Part shown: positions 56,206-64,000 of the stretch, piece after piece
How positions within the stretch are numbered: the first letter of the stretch is position 1
Layout: each line of letters opens with the position of its first letter
From: Fidelibacterota bacterium
GTDB taxonomy: Bacteria > Fidelibacterota > Marinisomatia > SCGC-AAA003-L08 > GCA-2689995
Direction: 5' to 3'
DNA: 64,000 nucleotides
NCBI GenBank assembly: GCA_014381925.1
Contig: JACNKR010000048.1
Coordinates: 1 to 64,000 of the forward strand
Notes under the pieces: generated by a model
What the model was told of the DNA's origin: nothing
The model's database searches: none
The model's input: only the letters and a program-made list of their open reading frames with translations
Made by a program: the position numbers and the translations under genes

Positions 56206-56559
56206 TTGAAAGTTGAGTACATGAATAAGGGCCAATGGGGCAAAGTGGTCGCTTTTTTTTCTGTAAGAACAGAAGAAGGATTTATAATAAAAGGCCTAAA
56301 ACTCATTGAAGGAATAAATGGAAAATTTGTAGGATTTCCAAGTGAAAAAGGAAAAGATGGTGAATACCGAGATACTGTATTAGCTACAAAAGAGTTAAGA
56401 GAAAAGTTAACTCAATTTGCTATAAAAGAATATGGTGGTGATGTAATGCATAATTCAGGCTATGGAAATAATACACCAAATGATTTTAACAATGAAATGC
56501 CAGCTCCACAATCAGCACCTGCACCAGCTAAAGCATACGACGATGACATACCTTTTTAA
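56206..56559 (+). CDS. SpoVG-family protein with SSB-type C-terminal tip
   Basis: The 117-residue product has a SpoVG-like domain at about 5-80: VVAFFSVRTEEGFIIKGLKL, IEGINGKFVGFPSEK and KDGEYRDTV, then a C-terminal helix. A low-complexity linker (about 85-110, Asn/Pro/Ala/Gln) follows. The chain ends in DDDIPF, identical to the protein-docking tip of single-stranded DNA-binding proteins. SpoVG is a nucleic-acid-binding protein, so an SSB-like partner-recruiting role is inferred. The TTG start has AGGAG about 7 bases upstream. crcB follows 7 bases after the stop. Confidence 0.75.
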   Translation: MKVEYMNKGQWGKVVAFFSVRTEEGFIIKGLKLIEGINGKFVGFPSEKGKDGEYRDTVLATKELREKLTQFAIKEYGGDVMHNSGYGNNTPNDFNNEMPAPQSAPAPAKAYDDDIPF

Positions 56560-56566
56560 ATTTTAA

Positions 56567-56938
56567 ATGTCGCAAATTATTGCGGTAGGGGTAGGTGGTT
56601 TTATAGGTGCAACTTCAAGATATTTTGTCGGGCTCAAATTAGTAGATATTTTTTCTAAATCATTTACACCAACTTTAGTTATAAATATAATTGGCTGTAT
56701 TTTATTTGGATATTTTGTAAATCACAGTTTTATAACAGAATCAAATTATCCTTTAAAAGAATTTATACTTATTGGAATTTTAGGTGGATTTACAACTTTT
56801 TCGACTTTTGGATTTGAATTTATTTCTTTAATTCAAAAAGGACAACAACAAATGGCATTTATTTATATCGGATTAAGTATTATTCTTGGTGGAATCGGGT
56901 TATATCTTGGAATAAGTTTGAACCGATTATTTTCATGA
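56567..56938 (+). CDS. crcB: Fluoride channel CrcB/Fluc
   Basis: The 123-residue four-helix membrane protein shows GGFIGATSRYF, TLVINIIGCILFGYF and GILGGFTTFSTFGFE, the Fluc signature motifs (G-x-x-x-R, N-x-x-G and the TTFST break). It exports fluoride as a dual-topology dimer. No fluoride riboswitch is recognisable upstream; the gene is packed behind the SpoVG-like gene. Confidence 0.93.
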   Translation: MSQIIAVGVGGFIGATSRYFVGLKLVDIFSKSFTPTLVINIIGCILFGYFVNHSFITESNYPLKEFILIGILGGFTTFSTFGFEFISLIQKGQQQMAFIYIGLSIILGGIGLYLGISLNRLFS

Positions 56939-56970
56939 ACAAATAAAATATTATATAATGGAGCGTTACT

Positions 56971-57642
56971 ATGGCATGGTTTTTTAAATTTATAAATTCA
57001 TCAATAGGTAAGAAATTTATAATGGCACTTACTGGATTATTATTAAGTTTATTTTTAATTATTCATCTGGGGAATAATTTATTGCTACTGGTTGATGAAG
57101 ATATTTTTAATAGCTTAGTTGGAGGTCTTGGAGGATTAAAGCCTTTAGTCCGTGTTATTGAAGTATTATTAGCAATTCTGTTTATGATTCATATTATAAA
57201 TGGAATTCGTCTCACAATTCAAAATAAAAAATCCTCACCACAGGGAAATAAAGTAAATAGTGGTACAGAAACTGCCTCTATCTCATCACAAACAATGGCT
57301 ATTTCAGGAATTACAATCTTAGCATTTCTTATTTTTCATTTAAGAACAATTTGGGTAAAATTTCAAGAAATGCATGCTTCACAAGATCATGAGTTTTTCA
57401 ATGTTGTAGCAGAGTCTAATATTGGGTTTGGGAATATTTGGATAACTATTTTTTATATTATTGCATTAATTTTATTATCAATGCATTTAAAACATGGTTT
57501 TCAGTCTGCATTTCAAACATTTGGATTGTCAGACAGTCGATATAAAACAATTATAAATTGTATAGCAGTTTTTTTCTGGTTTGTAATTCCCGGATTATTT
57601 ATTACAATTGCTATATATTTTGGTTTCTTCTTTAACAATTAA
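56971..57642 (+). CDS. sdhC: Succinate dehydrogenase cytochrome b subunit
   Basis: The 223-residue membrane subunit has five helices and conserved His residues in LSLFLIIHLGNNLLL, IHIINGIRL, LIFHLRTIW and LSMHLKHGFQSAFQ, as in the single-subunit diheme b558 type of FCB bacteria and Bacillus. It anchors SdhAB and passes electrons to quinone. Start of sdhCAB, with GGAG about 10 bases upstream. Confidence 0.93.
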   Translation: MAWFFKFINSSIGKKFIMALTGLLLSLFLIIHLGNNLLLLVDEDIFNSLVGGLGGLKPLVRVIEVLLAILFMIHIINGIRLTIQNKKSSPQGNKVNSGTETASISSQTMAISGITILAFLIFHLRTIWVKFQEMHASQDHEFFNVVAESNIGFGNIWITIFYIIALILLSMHLKHGFQSAFQTFGLSDSRYKTIINCIAVFFWFVIPGLFITIAIYFGFFFNN

Positions 57643-57657
57643 TAAAAGGGTTAAACA

Positions 57658-59568
57658 ATGGCTTTAGATTCAAAAATACCTGAAGGTCCACTCTCAGAAA
57701 AATGGACAAAACATAAGTTTAACATGAAGTTGGTAAATCCTGCCAATAAACGCAAATATAAAATTATTGTTGTAGGAACAGGTTTAGCTGGGGCTTCAGC
57801 CTCTGCAACTTTAGCAGAGCTAGGTTACGAAGTTGAGGCATTTTCTTACCATGAATCACCAAGAAGAGCACATAGCATCGCGGCTCAAGGTGGAATAAAT
57901 GCTGCAAAAAATTATCCAAATGATGGTGATAGTATTTATCGTCTATTCTATGATACAATAAAAGGTGGTGATTATAGAGCAAGAGAAGCAAATGTATATC
58001 GACTTGCAGAAGTCAGTAATAATATTATTGACCAATGTGTTGCACAGGGAATTCCTTTTGCGCGAGAATATGGAGGATTATTAGATAATCGTTCATTTGG
58101 TGGAGCCCAAGTTTCAAGAACTTTTTATGCGCGTGGGCAAACAGGACAACAATTATTACTTGGTGCATATTCAGCATTAATCAGACAGATGAATTTGGGA
58201 AAAGTGAAATTCCATAATCGTACAGATATGTTAGATATGATTATTCATGAAGGGAAAGCCCGCGGAATTGTTACTCGAAATTTAGAAACAGGAGAAATAA
58301 AAGCTCATACAGCAGACGCTGTCATTTTAGCAACCGGTGGTTATGGCAACGTATTCTTTCTTTCAACAAATGCTATGGCTTCTAATGTTACAGCATCTTG
58401 GAGAGCGCATAAACATGGTGCATATTTTGCAAATCCATGTTTTACACAAATTCACCCAACATGTATTCCTGTTGCGAGCGACCATCAATCAAAACTCACA
58501 TTAATGAGTGAAAGTTTAAGAAATGATGGACGTGTTTGGGTACCTAAGAAAAAAGGTGATGACCGAAATCCAAAAGATATTCCTGAGAATGAACGGGATT
58601 ATTATTTAGAAAGATTATATCCATCATTTGGAAACCTTGTTCCGCGAGATGTCGCTTCCCGAAGAGCAAAAGAAATGTGCGATTTAGGTCATGGCGTTGG
58701 ACCTACAAAATTAGCTGTTTATCTTGATTTTGAAGATGTAATTGAACGAAATGGAAAACCTTGGGTTGTTGAAAAATATGGTAATCTATTTGATATGTAT
58801 AAACAAATTACAGGAGAAAATCCATATAAATCACCAATGATGATTTATCCTGCAGTACACTATACTATGGGTGGTTTATGGGTAGATTATAATTTAATGT
58901 CTTCTTTACCTGGGTTGCATGTATTGGGAGAGGCAAATTTTTCTGATCATGGTGCTAATAGGTTAGGTGCAAGTGCATTAATGCAAGGCTTAGCCGATGG
59001 ATATTTTGTAATACCTTATACAATTGGTGATTATTTAGCAACGGAATCATTAAAGCCATTATCACCTAAGGATAATGTGTGTACCGAAGCTGTAAAAAAT
59101 GTTCAAAACCGAACTAAAAAATTATTAAATATTAATGGTTCTAGAACGGTTGATGATATACACAAAGAATTAGGTAAAATTATGTGGGAATATGTAGGTA
59201 TGGCTCGTGAGAAATCAGGACTTGAAACTGCATTAGAAAAAATTCCTAAACTTCGTAAAGAATTTTGGAAAGATGTAAAAGTACCTGGCTCAGCTAATGA
59301 ATATAATCCTGAACTAGAGAAAGCTGCTCGTTTAGCAGATTTTCTTGAATTAGGTGAACTCATGGCAAGAGATGCACTTGAAAGAGAGGAATCATGTGGT
59401 GGTCATTTTCGTGTTGAACATCAAACAGATGAAAATGAAGCAAAACGAAATGATGAAGATTTTACTCATGTTGCGTCTTGGGAATTTGAAGCTGAAGGGA
59501 AATCAAAACTTCATCAAGATAAACTTACATTTGAAAATGTTAAATTGACTACAAGGAGTTATAAATAA
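57658..59568 (+). CDS. sdhA: Succinate dehydrogenase/fumarate reductase flavoprotein subunit
   Basis: The 636-residue FAD subunit has the dinucleotide fold [21 protein letters not shown], the FAD-linking His in [14 protein letters not shown], the active-site HPT region (QIHPTCIP) and the C-terminal Arg in [14 protein letters not shown]. Slightly longer than the E. coli type, as usual for the b558 class. It overlaps sdhB by one base. Confidence 0.96.
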   Translation: MALDSKIPEGPLSEKWTKHKFNMKLVNPANKRKYKIIVVGTGLAGASASATLAELGYEVEAFSYHESPRRAHSIAAQGGINAAKNYPNDGDSIYRLFYDTIKGGDYRAREANVYRLAEVSNNIIDQCVAQGIPFAREYGGLLDNRSFGGAQVSRTFYARGQTGQQLLLGAYSALIRQMNLGKVKFHNRTDMLDMIIHEGKARGIVTRNLETGEIKAHTADAVILATGGYGNVFFLSTNAMASNVTASWRAHKHGAYFANPCFTQIHPTCIPVASDHQSKLTLMSESLRNDGRVWVPKKKGDDRNPKDIPENERDYYLERLYPSFGNLVPRDVASRRAKEMCDLGHGVGPTKLAVYLDFEDVIERNGKPWVVEKYGNLFDMYKQITGENPYKSPMMIYPAVHYTMGGLWVDYNLMSSLPGLHVLGEANFSDHGANRLGASALMQGLADGYFVIPYTIGDYLATESLKPLSPKDNVCTEAVKNVQNRTKKLLNINGSRTVDDIHKELGKIMWEYVGMAREKSGLETALEKIPKLRKEFWKDVKVPGSANEYNPELEKAARLADFLELGELMARDALEREESCGGHFRVEHQTDENEAKRNDEDFTHVASWEFEAEGKSKLHQDKLTFENVKLTTRSYK

Positions 59569-60308
59569 TGAAAGTCACTTTACAAGTTTGGAGACAAAAA
59601 AATAGAACTACAACCGGAGATTTTGTTAGTTATGATGTTGAAAATGTATCAGGAGATATGTCATTTTTTGAAATGTTAGATATGTTAAATAACTCATTAA
59701 TTTCTGAAGGTGAAGACCCGATATCATTTGATCATGATTGTAGAGAAGGTATTTGTGGTACATGCGGTGTATCAATAAATGGGCGAGCACATGGTCCATT
59801 AAAGGGTGTTACTACTTGTCAACTCCACATGCGAAGTTTTAGTGATGGAGATGTTTTAGTTGTAGAACCATGGCGTGCATCTGCTTTTCCTGTTATAAGA
59901 GACTTAGTCGTAGATAGAACTTCATTTGATAAAATAATGGAAGCTGGTGGGTATGTTTCAATTAAAACAGGTGGAACTCCCGATGCAAATGCTATTCCAA
60001 TTCCTAAATTTGATGCTGAAGAGGCAATGGATTCAGCTTCATGTATTGGTTGTGGGGCATGTGTTGCTTCTTGTAAAAATTCTTCTGCTATGTTATTTGT
60101 AGGTGCAAAAGTTTCTCAATTTGCATTATTACCACAAGGGAAAGTCGAACGCAAAGAGCGTGCATTAAATATGGTTGCAACAATGGATGACGAAGGGTTT
60201 GGAAATTGTTCAAATACAGGTGCTTGTGAAGTAGAATGTCCAAAAGAAATTTCAATTATAAATATTGCACGATTAAATAGAGAGTTTTTTAAAGCAAGTT
60301 TTAATTAG
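59568..60308 (+). CDS. sdhB: Succinate dehydrogenase/fumarate reductase iron-sulfur subunit
   Basis: The 246-residue protein carries a [2Fe-2S] site ([10 protein letters not shown] plus a later Cys in TTCQLH), then two ferredoxin-type groups, [13 protein letters not shown] and [15 protein letters not shown], for the other clusters. It links SdhA to SdhC. Its last 8 bases overlap the convergent cytochrome gene on the other strand, leaving no room for a terminator between. Confidence 0.96.
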   Translation: MKVTLQVWRQKNRTTTGDFVSYDVENVSGDMSFFEMLDMLNNSLISEGEDPISFDHDCREGICGTCGVSINGRAHGPLKGVTTCQLHMRSFSDGDVLVVEPWRASAFPVIRDLVVDRTSFDKIMEAGGYVSIKTGGTPDANAIPIPKFDAEEAMDSASCIGCGACVASCKNSSAMLFVGAKVSQFALLPQGKVERKERALNMVATMDDEGFGNCSNTGACEVECPKEISIINIARLNREFFKASFN

Positions 60309-61335
60309 ATTCTATAGAATTAATCCAATCTCTGATTAATTTAACACCTTCTTTATGAACTAATTTTCTACCCAATTCTGGCATCATAATTCCAGAATCA
60401 CTCGACTCCATTCTATAAATAATAATTGACTCATCTGGATTTCCAGGTACAATATTATATTTTAAATTTCCCGAACCACGCCCAGAGGCAACGGGTGTTT
60501 TATAATAACCAATTTTGTGTAAATCATTTTCAGAATAATTTAAATACAAACCAGAAGTCATTGCAGGCCCATTTGAATTATGGCAATGTCCACAATTAAT
60601 ATCTAAATATGCTCTTGCTCTATTTTCAAGTGAAAAATGAGAATCTTCCCAATTTGCTGTAATAGGTATTGATTCAATCTCAGGTAAATTTTCAATTAAC
60701 CCCATTTGAATCATTTTTTCTAATTGATGATATGGTTTTATTTCTGTAGTTTTGAAATTACAGTTTAATAATCTTGGCTTTGGTCCGATGGGTAAAAATT
60801 GATTTTCACTTACATGACATCCTTTACACATATTTACATTTGGTACAAGATAGTTAGCTTTCTGAGGTTTACCATCCAAATCTATCCACGAAACAATTTG
60901 TCTATCCCCTGCAATTTCTAAAAATGCATCTGTTTGTTCAGCATTCCAAATATAGGGATATCCAAACCAACCTTCGTTGGTATTTATTAATAATCGAGTT
61001 TCAATTATTTGCCAATTATTTTTAGGTTCTCTAAAATCAATGGGGTAATAAAATGTTTTTATTAGAATCGTTCCAATTGGAAAATCAAAATTTTCAGGAT
61101 TTATATAGGACATTTTCTGTCCTTCAGGTAGTACTAAAAATCTGAGTTTATGGGCGTAATCTGTAAAAAGAGGAGTAGATATTTGGTAAGGAATAACATT
61201 TAAGTTTGGGATTTGATTTTTTAGTGGTCCATTAAAAAAATGATAATCAGATAATTTTGGTTGAGCATAATCTAAAATCCCACTTATTCCTAAAGAAATA
61301 AAGATTATCCATATATATTTTATAACTTCATACAT
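60301..61335 (-). CDS. SO2930-family diheme c-type cytochrome
   Basis: The 344-residue exported protein has a signal anchor ([19 protein letters not shown]) and two CxxCH haem sites, CKGCH (about residue 176) and CGHCH (about 253), with likely axial Met in the C-terminal GIMMPELG. The domain order ([24 protein letters not shown], ending in a cytochrome fold) matches the SO2930 family. I start at ATG 61335, which begins a signal sequence; a longer in-frame ATG at 61395 lies inside the upstream gene. It follows its beta-helix partner by four bases. Confidence 0.83.
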   Translation of the reverse strand: MYEVIKYIWIIFISLGISGILDYAQPKLSDYHFFNGPLKNQIPNLNVIPYQISTPLFTDYAHKLRFLVLPEGQKMSYINPENFDFPIGTILIKTFYYPIDFREPKNNWQIIETRLLINTNEGWFGYPYIWNAEQTDAFLEIAGDRQIVSWIDLDGKPQKANYLVPNVNMCKGCHVSENQFLPIGPKPRLLNCNFKTTEIKPYHQLEKMIQMGLIENLPEIESIPITANWEDSHFSLENRARAYLDINCGHCHNSNGPAMTSGLYLNYSENDLHKIGYYKTPVASGRGSGNLKYNIVPGNPDESIIIYRMESSDSGIMMPELGRKLVHKEGVKLIRDWINSIESN

Positions 61336-61339
61336 TAAT

Positions 61340-62566
61340 TTATTTAAGAATTGTAGGAGATATGCGTGGTAACCGGCAAGTAAATGAAGATTCATCTTGA
61401 GAAAAGGAGGTAAAAAATGGTGTGTACCAATTTGTAAAATTATTATTAATATCTAAATTTAAAAATTCAGCATTATTGTTATTCTCTATACAGAATCTAT
61501 TTTCATTAATAATTTTTCCTTTTGAATCAATATATTGAGGATCAGGATTACCATCATAAACAATTTCTGGTACGTCTTTCCAAAACTTTAAAAACATTAA
61601 TTGGCCAATTTCATGTTTTAAAGTAGGTATTTGTGGTTTTCTTTCAAATTTATTATCATGAATGTAAATTGATGATGTGTATGGATTATATAACGAATCT
61701 AAAATAGGATCCTCTGTAATAAAATAGCTTACAACAGCTGTTCCGACTGTTTTATTATCAATTATATCATTTTCAAAAATTTCTACTCCACTTGTAGCTA
61801 AAACCATTATTCCAGTTCCTGCGGGAACTGTTCCAACTATGTTTCCGGGAGGAGCAAAATTAAATAAATTATTATCTTTTACTAAATTATTATAAACTCG
61901 AATATTATGTCCGTCTTTTACTTCTAAGTCTGGTAAATCAAATACTAAAATACCACCTGTATTATCATGCGCGTAATTATCAAAAACATCCGCGTTCGTA
62001 CTATTTTCAATTTCAATTCCTGCTACATTATGAAATGCTTCACAATTTTTAACAATAATATTTTTAGACTGTCCAACATAAATACCTGCATCTGATGCAC
62101 CAATTGCGATACAACCATCAATTAAAATATTTGAACACTGTACGGGGTAAATACCATAAGATCCATTTGTTGGCTTTGGACCATTTGTCCATTCTGTTTT
62201 TACATTATAAAAATAAATTATATCGGTATCTTGTGCTTTTATCCCATCACCTTTTGTGTTCTGTGCGGTGAAATTTTTGAGAGTAATATTTTTACAATTG
62301 ATGACGCGTAAACCCTCAGCACCGTCTTCTTGATTAATAAAAGAAAGAATTGAATTATTCATATCATTTCCTTCAATTGTAATATTATTCTTACCTTCAA
62401 TTGAAAGCGTTCCTTTTATTTCAAATTCACCAGAAGGAATTTTTATGATGCCACCTGTTTCAACTAAAATAAGTTGAGTTTGGAAATCTTTTTCAAAGTT
62501 ACTAAAAAGAAGAATATTAATTGAAAATATAAAAGTTAAAATGAGTTTAAAATTATGTTGTATCAT
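61340..62566 (-). CDS. Secreted parallel beta-helix repeat protein
   Basis: The 408-residue product has a signal peptide (about 1-20) and a right-handed parallel beta-helix built from turns such as NITIEGNDMNNSIL, NITLKNFTAQNTKGDGI, NILIDGCIAIGASDAGIYVG and NIIVKNCEAFHNVAGIEI. This is the fold of polysaccharide lyases and NosD-like proteins. It commonly neighbours the SO2930-type diheme cytochrome, as here, and the pair is probably co-transcribed. The biochemical role of the pair is not established to my knowledge. Confidence 0.8.
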   Translation of the reverse strand: MIQHNFKLILTFIFSINILLFSNFEKDFQTQLILVETGGIIKIPSGEFEIKGTLSIEGKNNITIEGNDMNNSILSFINQEDGAEGLRVINCKNITLKNFTAQNTKGDGIKAQDTDIIYFYNVKTEWTNGPKPTNGSYGIYPVQCSNILIDGCIAIGASDAGIYVGQSKNIIVKNCEAFHNVAGIEIENSTNADVFDNYAHDNTGGILVFDLPDLEVKDGHNIRVYNNLVKDNNLFNFAPPGNIVGTVPAGTGIMVLATSGVEIFENDIIDNKTVGTAVVSYFITEDPILDSLYNPYTSSIYIHDNKFERKPQIPTLKHEIGQLMFLKFWKDVPEIVYDGNPDPQYIDSKGKIINENRFCIENNNNAEFLNLDINNNFTNWYTPFFTSFSQDESSFTCRLPRISPTILK

Positions 62567-62588
62567 AGCGTCAATTTATGAGTTATTA

Positions 62589-63950
62589 TTATATAGAAAC
62601 ATTATTATTTTTTTGAATAACATCAGCGATTAAAAAGGCGAGTTCAATTGCTTGGCTTGCATTTAAACGAGGATCACAATGAGTATGATATCGATCTCCT
62701 AAGGATTTGTCTGTAATTTCTGCTAATCCTCCAGTACACTCCGTTACATTCTGCCCGGTCATTTCTAAATGAATACCTCCTGCATGCGTGCCTTCGGAAT
62801 TATGAATTTCTATATTTGTTTTTACTTCATCTAATATATGGTCAAATGGTCGTGTTTTATACCCACTTTCAGATTTAATTGTATTTCCATGCATAGGGTC
62901 ACATGACCAAATTACAATTTTACCTTCAGATTGAATTCGTTTTATTAAATTTGGTAAATGATTTTGAACGAGACCTTTACCATATCTTGAAATTAATGTA
63001 ATTTTTCCTGCTGTATTATTTGGATTTAAAATATCAATCATTTTTATAAGTTCATCTGGATTTAATTTTGGCCCACATTTAATTCCAATTGGATTTTTTA
63101 TACCTCTACAATATTCAATATGGCCACTATCAATAAAACGAGTTCTATCTCCAATCCATAAAAAATGGGCAGACGTATTATACATCTCACCGGAGGTTGA
63201 GTCCATTCGTGTTAATGCTTCTTCATATGGTAAAAGTAACGCTTCGTGTGATGTATAAAAATCAACTTTTCTTAATTGAGTTGTTGTCTCTGCATTAATT
63301 CCTAATGCATCCATAAAATTTAAATTTGCTTGAATTTGGTTTGCTAAATCTCTATATCGTTCTGCTTGAGGACCACTTTTAACAAATCCCATATTCCAAG
63401 ATTGAACATGTTTTAAATCAGCAAATCCACCTGCTGCAAAAGCTCTAAGTAAATTTAATGTTGATGCTGCTTGGGAATAGGCTTTTAATATGCGGTTTGG
63501 GTCAGGGTTTCGACTTGATTTATCAAATGAAATCCCATTTATTATATCACCTTTATAACTTGATAATTCAATACCATCTTTTTTTTCTGTATCACTTGAC
63601 CTTGGTTTTGCAAATTGTCCTGCCATTCTTCCAAGTTTTACAATGGGTAAATGTGTACCCGCAGTAAGAATAATAGCCATCTGTAATATAACTCTAAAAG
63701 TATCTCGGATATTATTTGCATTAAATTCTGCAAAACTTTCTGCACAATCCCCCCCTTGTAAAATATATCCTTTTCCTTCAGCAACCTGAGCCAAAGATTT
63801 ATTTAATGCCCTCACTTCCCCTGCAAAAACGAGAGGAGGAAATTGTTTTAATTGATCTGTTGCATTTGATAAATCATCTTGTGAGGGATATACAGGTAGA
63901 TGTTTTAATGTGAACTTATTCCATGAACTTGGACTCCATTTATTTGCCAT
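62589..63950 (-). CDS. Class II 3-deoxy-7-phosphoheptulonate synthase
   Basis: The 453-residue enzyme condenses PEP and erythrose-4-phosphate, the first step of the shikimate pathway. Class II (plant and mycobacterial) features: PLVFAGEVRALNKSLAQVA, the metal-binding Cys in LQGGDCAESF (about 70), GFVKSGPQAERY, GIKCGPKL, WSCDPMHGNT and HAGGIHLEMTGQNVTECTGG. AAAGGACG lies just before the ATG. An open frame from beyond the window edge may end inside its first codons. Confidence 0.95.
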   Translation of the reverse strand: MANKWSPSSWNKFTLKHLPVYPSQDDLSNATDQLKQFPPLVFAGEVRALNKSLAQVAEGKGYILQGGDCAESFAEFNANNIRDTFRVILQMAIILTAGTHLPIVKLGRMAGQFAKPRSSDTEKKDGIELSSYKGDIINGISFDKSSRNPDPNRILKAYSQAASTLNLLRAFAAGGFADLKHVQSWNMGFVKSGPQAERYRDLANQIQANLNFMDALGINAETTTQLRKVDFYTSHEALLLPYEEALTRMDSTSGEMYNTSAHFLWIGDRTRFIDSGHIEYCRGIKNPIGIKCGPKLNPDELIKMIDILNPNNTAGKITLISRYGKGLVQNHLPNLIKRIQSEGKIVIWSCDPMHGNTIKSESGYKTRPFDHILDEVKTNIEIHNSEGTHAGGIHLEMTGQNVTECTGGLAEITDKSLGDRYHTHCDPRLNASQAIELAFLIADVIQKNNNVSI

Positions 63951-64000
63951 TTTCGTCCTTTGTTAATTTTGTTGTTTGAATTTGTATTGCTTCATTTATT
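63940..64000 (-). CDS. Possible 3' end of an upstream gene (partial, window edge)
   Basis: Read on the minus strand, one frame is open from the window edge to TAA at 63942-63940 and ends in a hydrophilic stretch (IQTTKLTKDENGK). It would overlap the DAHP synthase start by 11 bases, as other genes here do. Only about 19 codons are visible, so this may be chance. Confidence 0.25.
   Translation of the reverse strand, partial: INEAIQIQTTKLTKDENGK

Noticed and set aside
56560-56566. Fluoride riboswitch expected before crcB
   Set aside because: Only seven bases separate crcB from the preceding gene and no crcB-motif RNA could be recognised further upstream.
1-64000. CRISPR arrays, insertion sequences, tRNA or rRNA genes, prophage
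   Set aside because: No regular spaced repeats, transposase or integrase frames, or recognisable tRNA T-arm/rRNA segments were found on reading; the only structural RNA seen is SRP RNA.

Overview
The window is AT-rich, gene-dense bacterial DNA that looks like a marine member of the Fibrobacterota-Chlorobiota-Bacteroidota (FCB) neighbourhood, most likely Candidatus Marinimicrobia (SAR406). This is inferred from three secreted proteins ending in dockerin-like repeats, cysteine-rich GCT...DDGSC modules, a T9SS-type C-terminal sorting domain next to a PorV-like outer-membrane protein, class II DAHP synthase and a single-subunit cytochrome b succinate dehydrogenase. No 16S rRNA or tRNA gene is present to confirm it. 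TTG start codons are frequent.

Layout. 1-6422 is accessory: a higher-GC outer-membrane protein between inverted GTTAGCC/GGCTAAC ends, a lone flagellin with a structured leader and strong terminator, a dockerin-tailed subtilase, a small zinc-ribbon protein and two apparent fragments of a cysteine-rich secreted protein. 6494-16845 is a tight same-strand run: peptide ABC ATPase, mtaB, deoxynucleoside kinase, purN, purH, then the complete rod-shape set mreB-mreC-mreD-mrdA-rodA. 17017-28039 holds a truncated GT5 protein, a large repeat lipoprotein with its outer-membrane partner, a TPR lipoprotein, rpiB, glyA, nrdR and an Mla-type lipid-transport ABC operon. 28117-37881 is an envelope/secretion group: PorV-like protein, a catalytically dead M6-like T9SS cargo, a metallopeptidase-propeller-barrel protein, a DUF5683-like protein, a BamD-like lipoprotein and nadD. 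38130-45094 holds a membrane propeller regulator ending in a DNA-binding domain, ftsE-ftsX, a FecR-barrel protein and two tiny membrane proteins.

45158-51858 is an information-processing run: large SRP RNA, dnaX, ybaB, recR, pgsA, pgpA, cinA, thpR, recA. The first four have the same order as scr-dnaX-yaaK-recR of Bacillus. In this run pgpA needs a -1 shift at a T9 tract, and cinA and thpR have no canonical start but each has a well-placed Shine-Dalgarno in front of an ATT codon. 51871-53157 is a dockerin-tailed arylsulfotransferase-like protein. On the minus strand, 55948-53224 encodes a ZorA/MotA-like stator protein with a long duplicated tail and two tandem ZorB/MotB-like proteins, only one of which keeps the transmembrane aspartate. 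This is the best candidate for an undescribed system. 56206-60308 carries a SpoVG-family protein with an SSB-type C-terminal tip, crcB and sdhCAB. 60301-63950 (minus strand) carries a diheme cytochrome/beta-helix pair and class II DAHP synthase.

Plausible cooperation: mreBCD-mrdA-rodA for cell elongation; PorV-like protein plus T9SS sorting domain for secretion; MlaEFD for lipid trafficking; dnaX/ybaB/recR/recA for replication and repair. Functions are read from sequence motifs only; no database search was possible.
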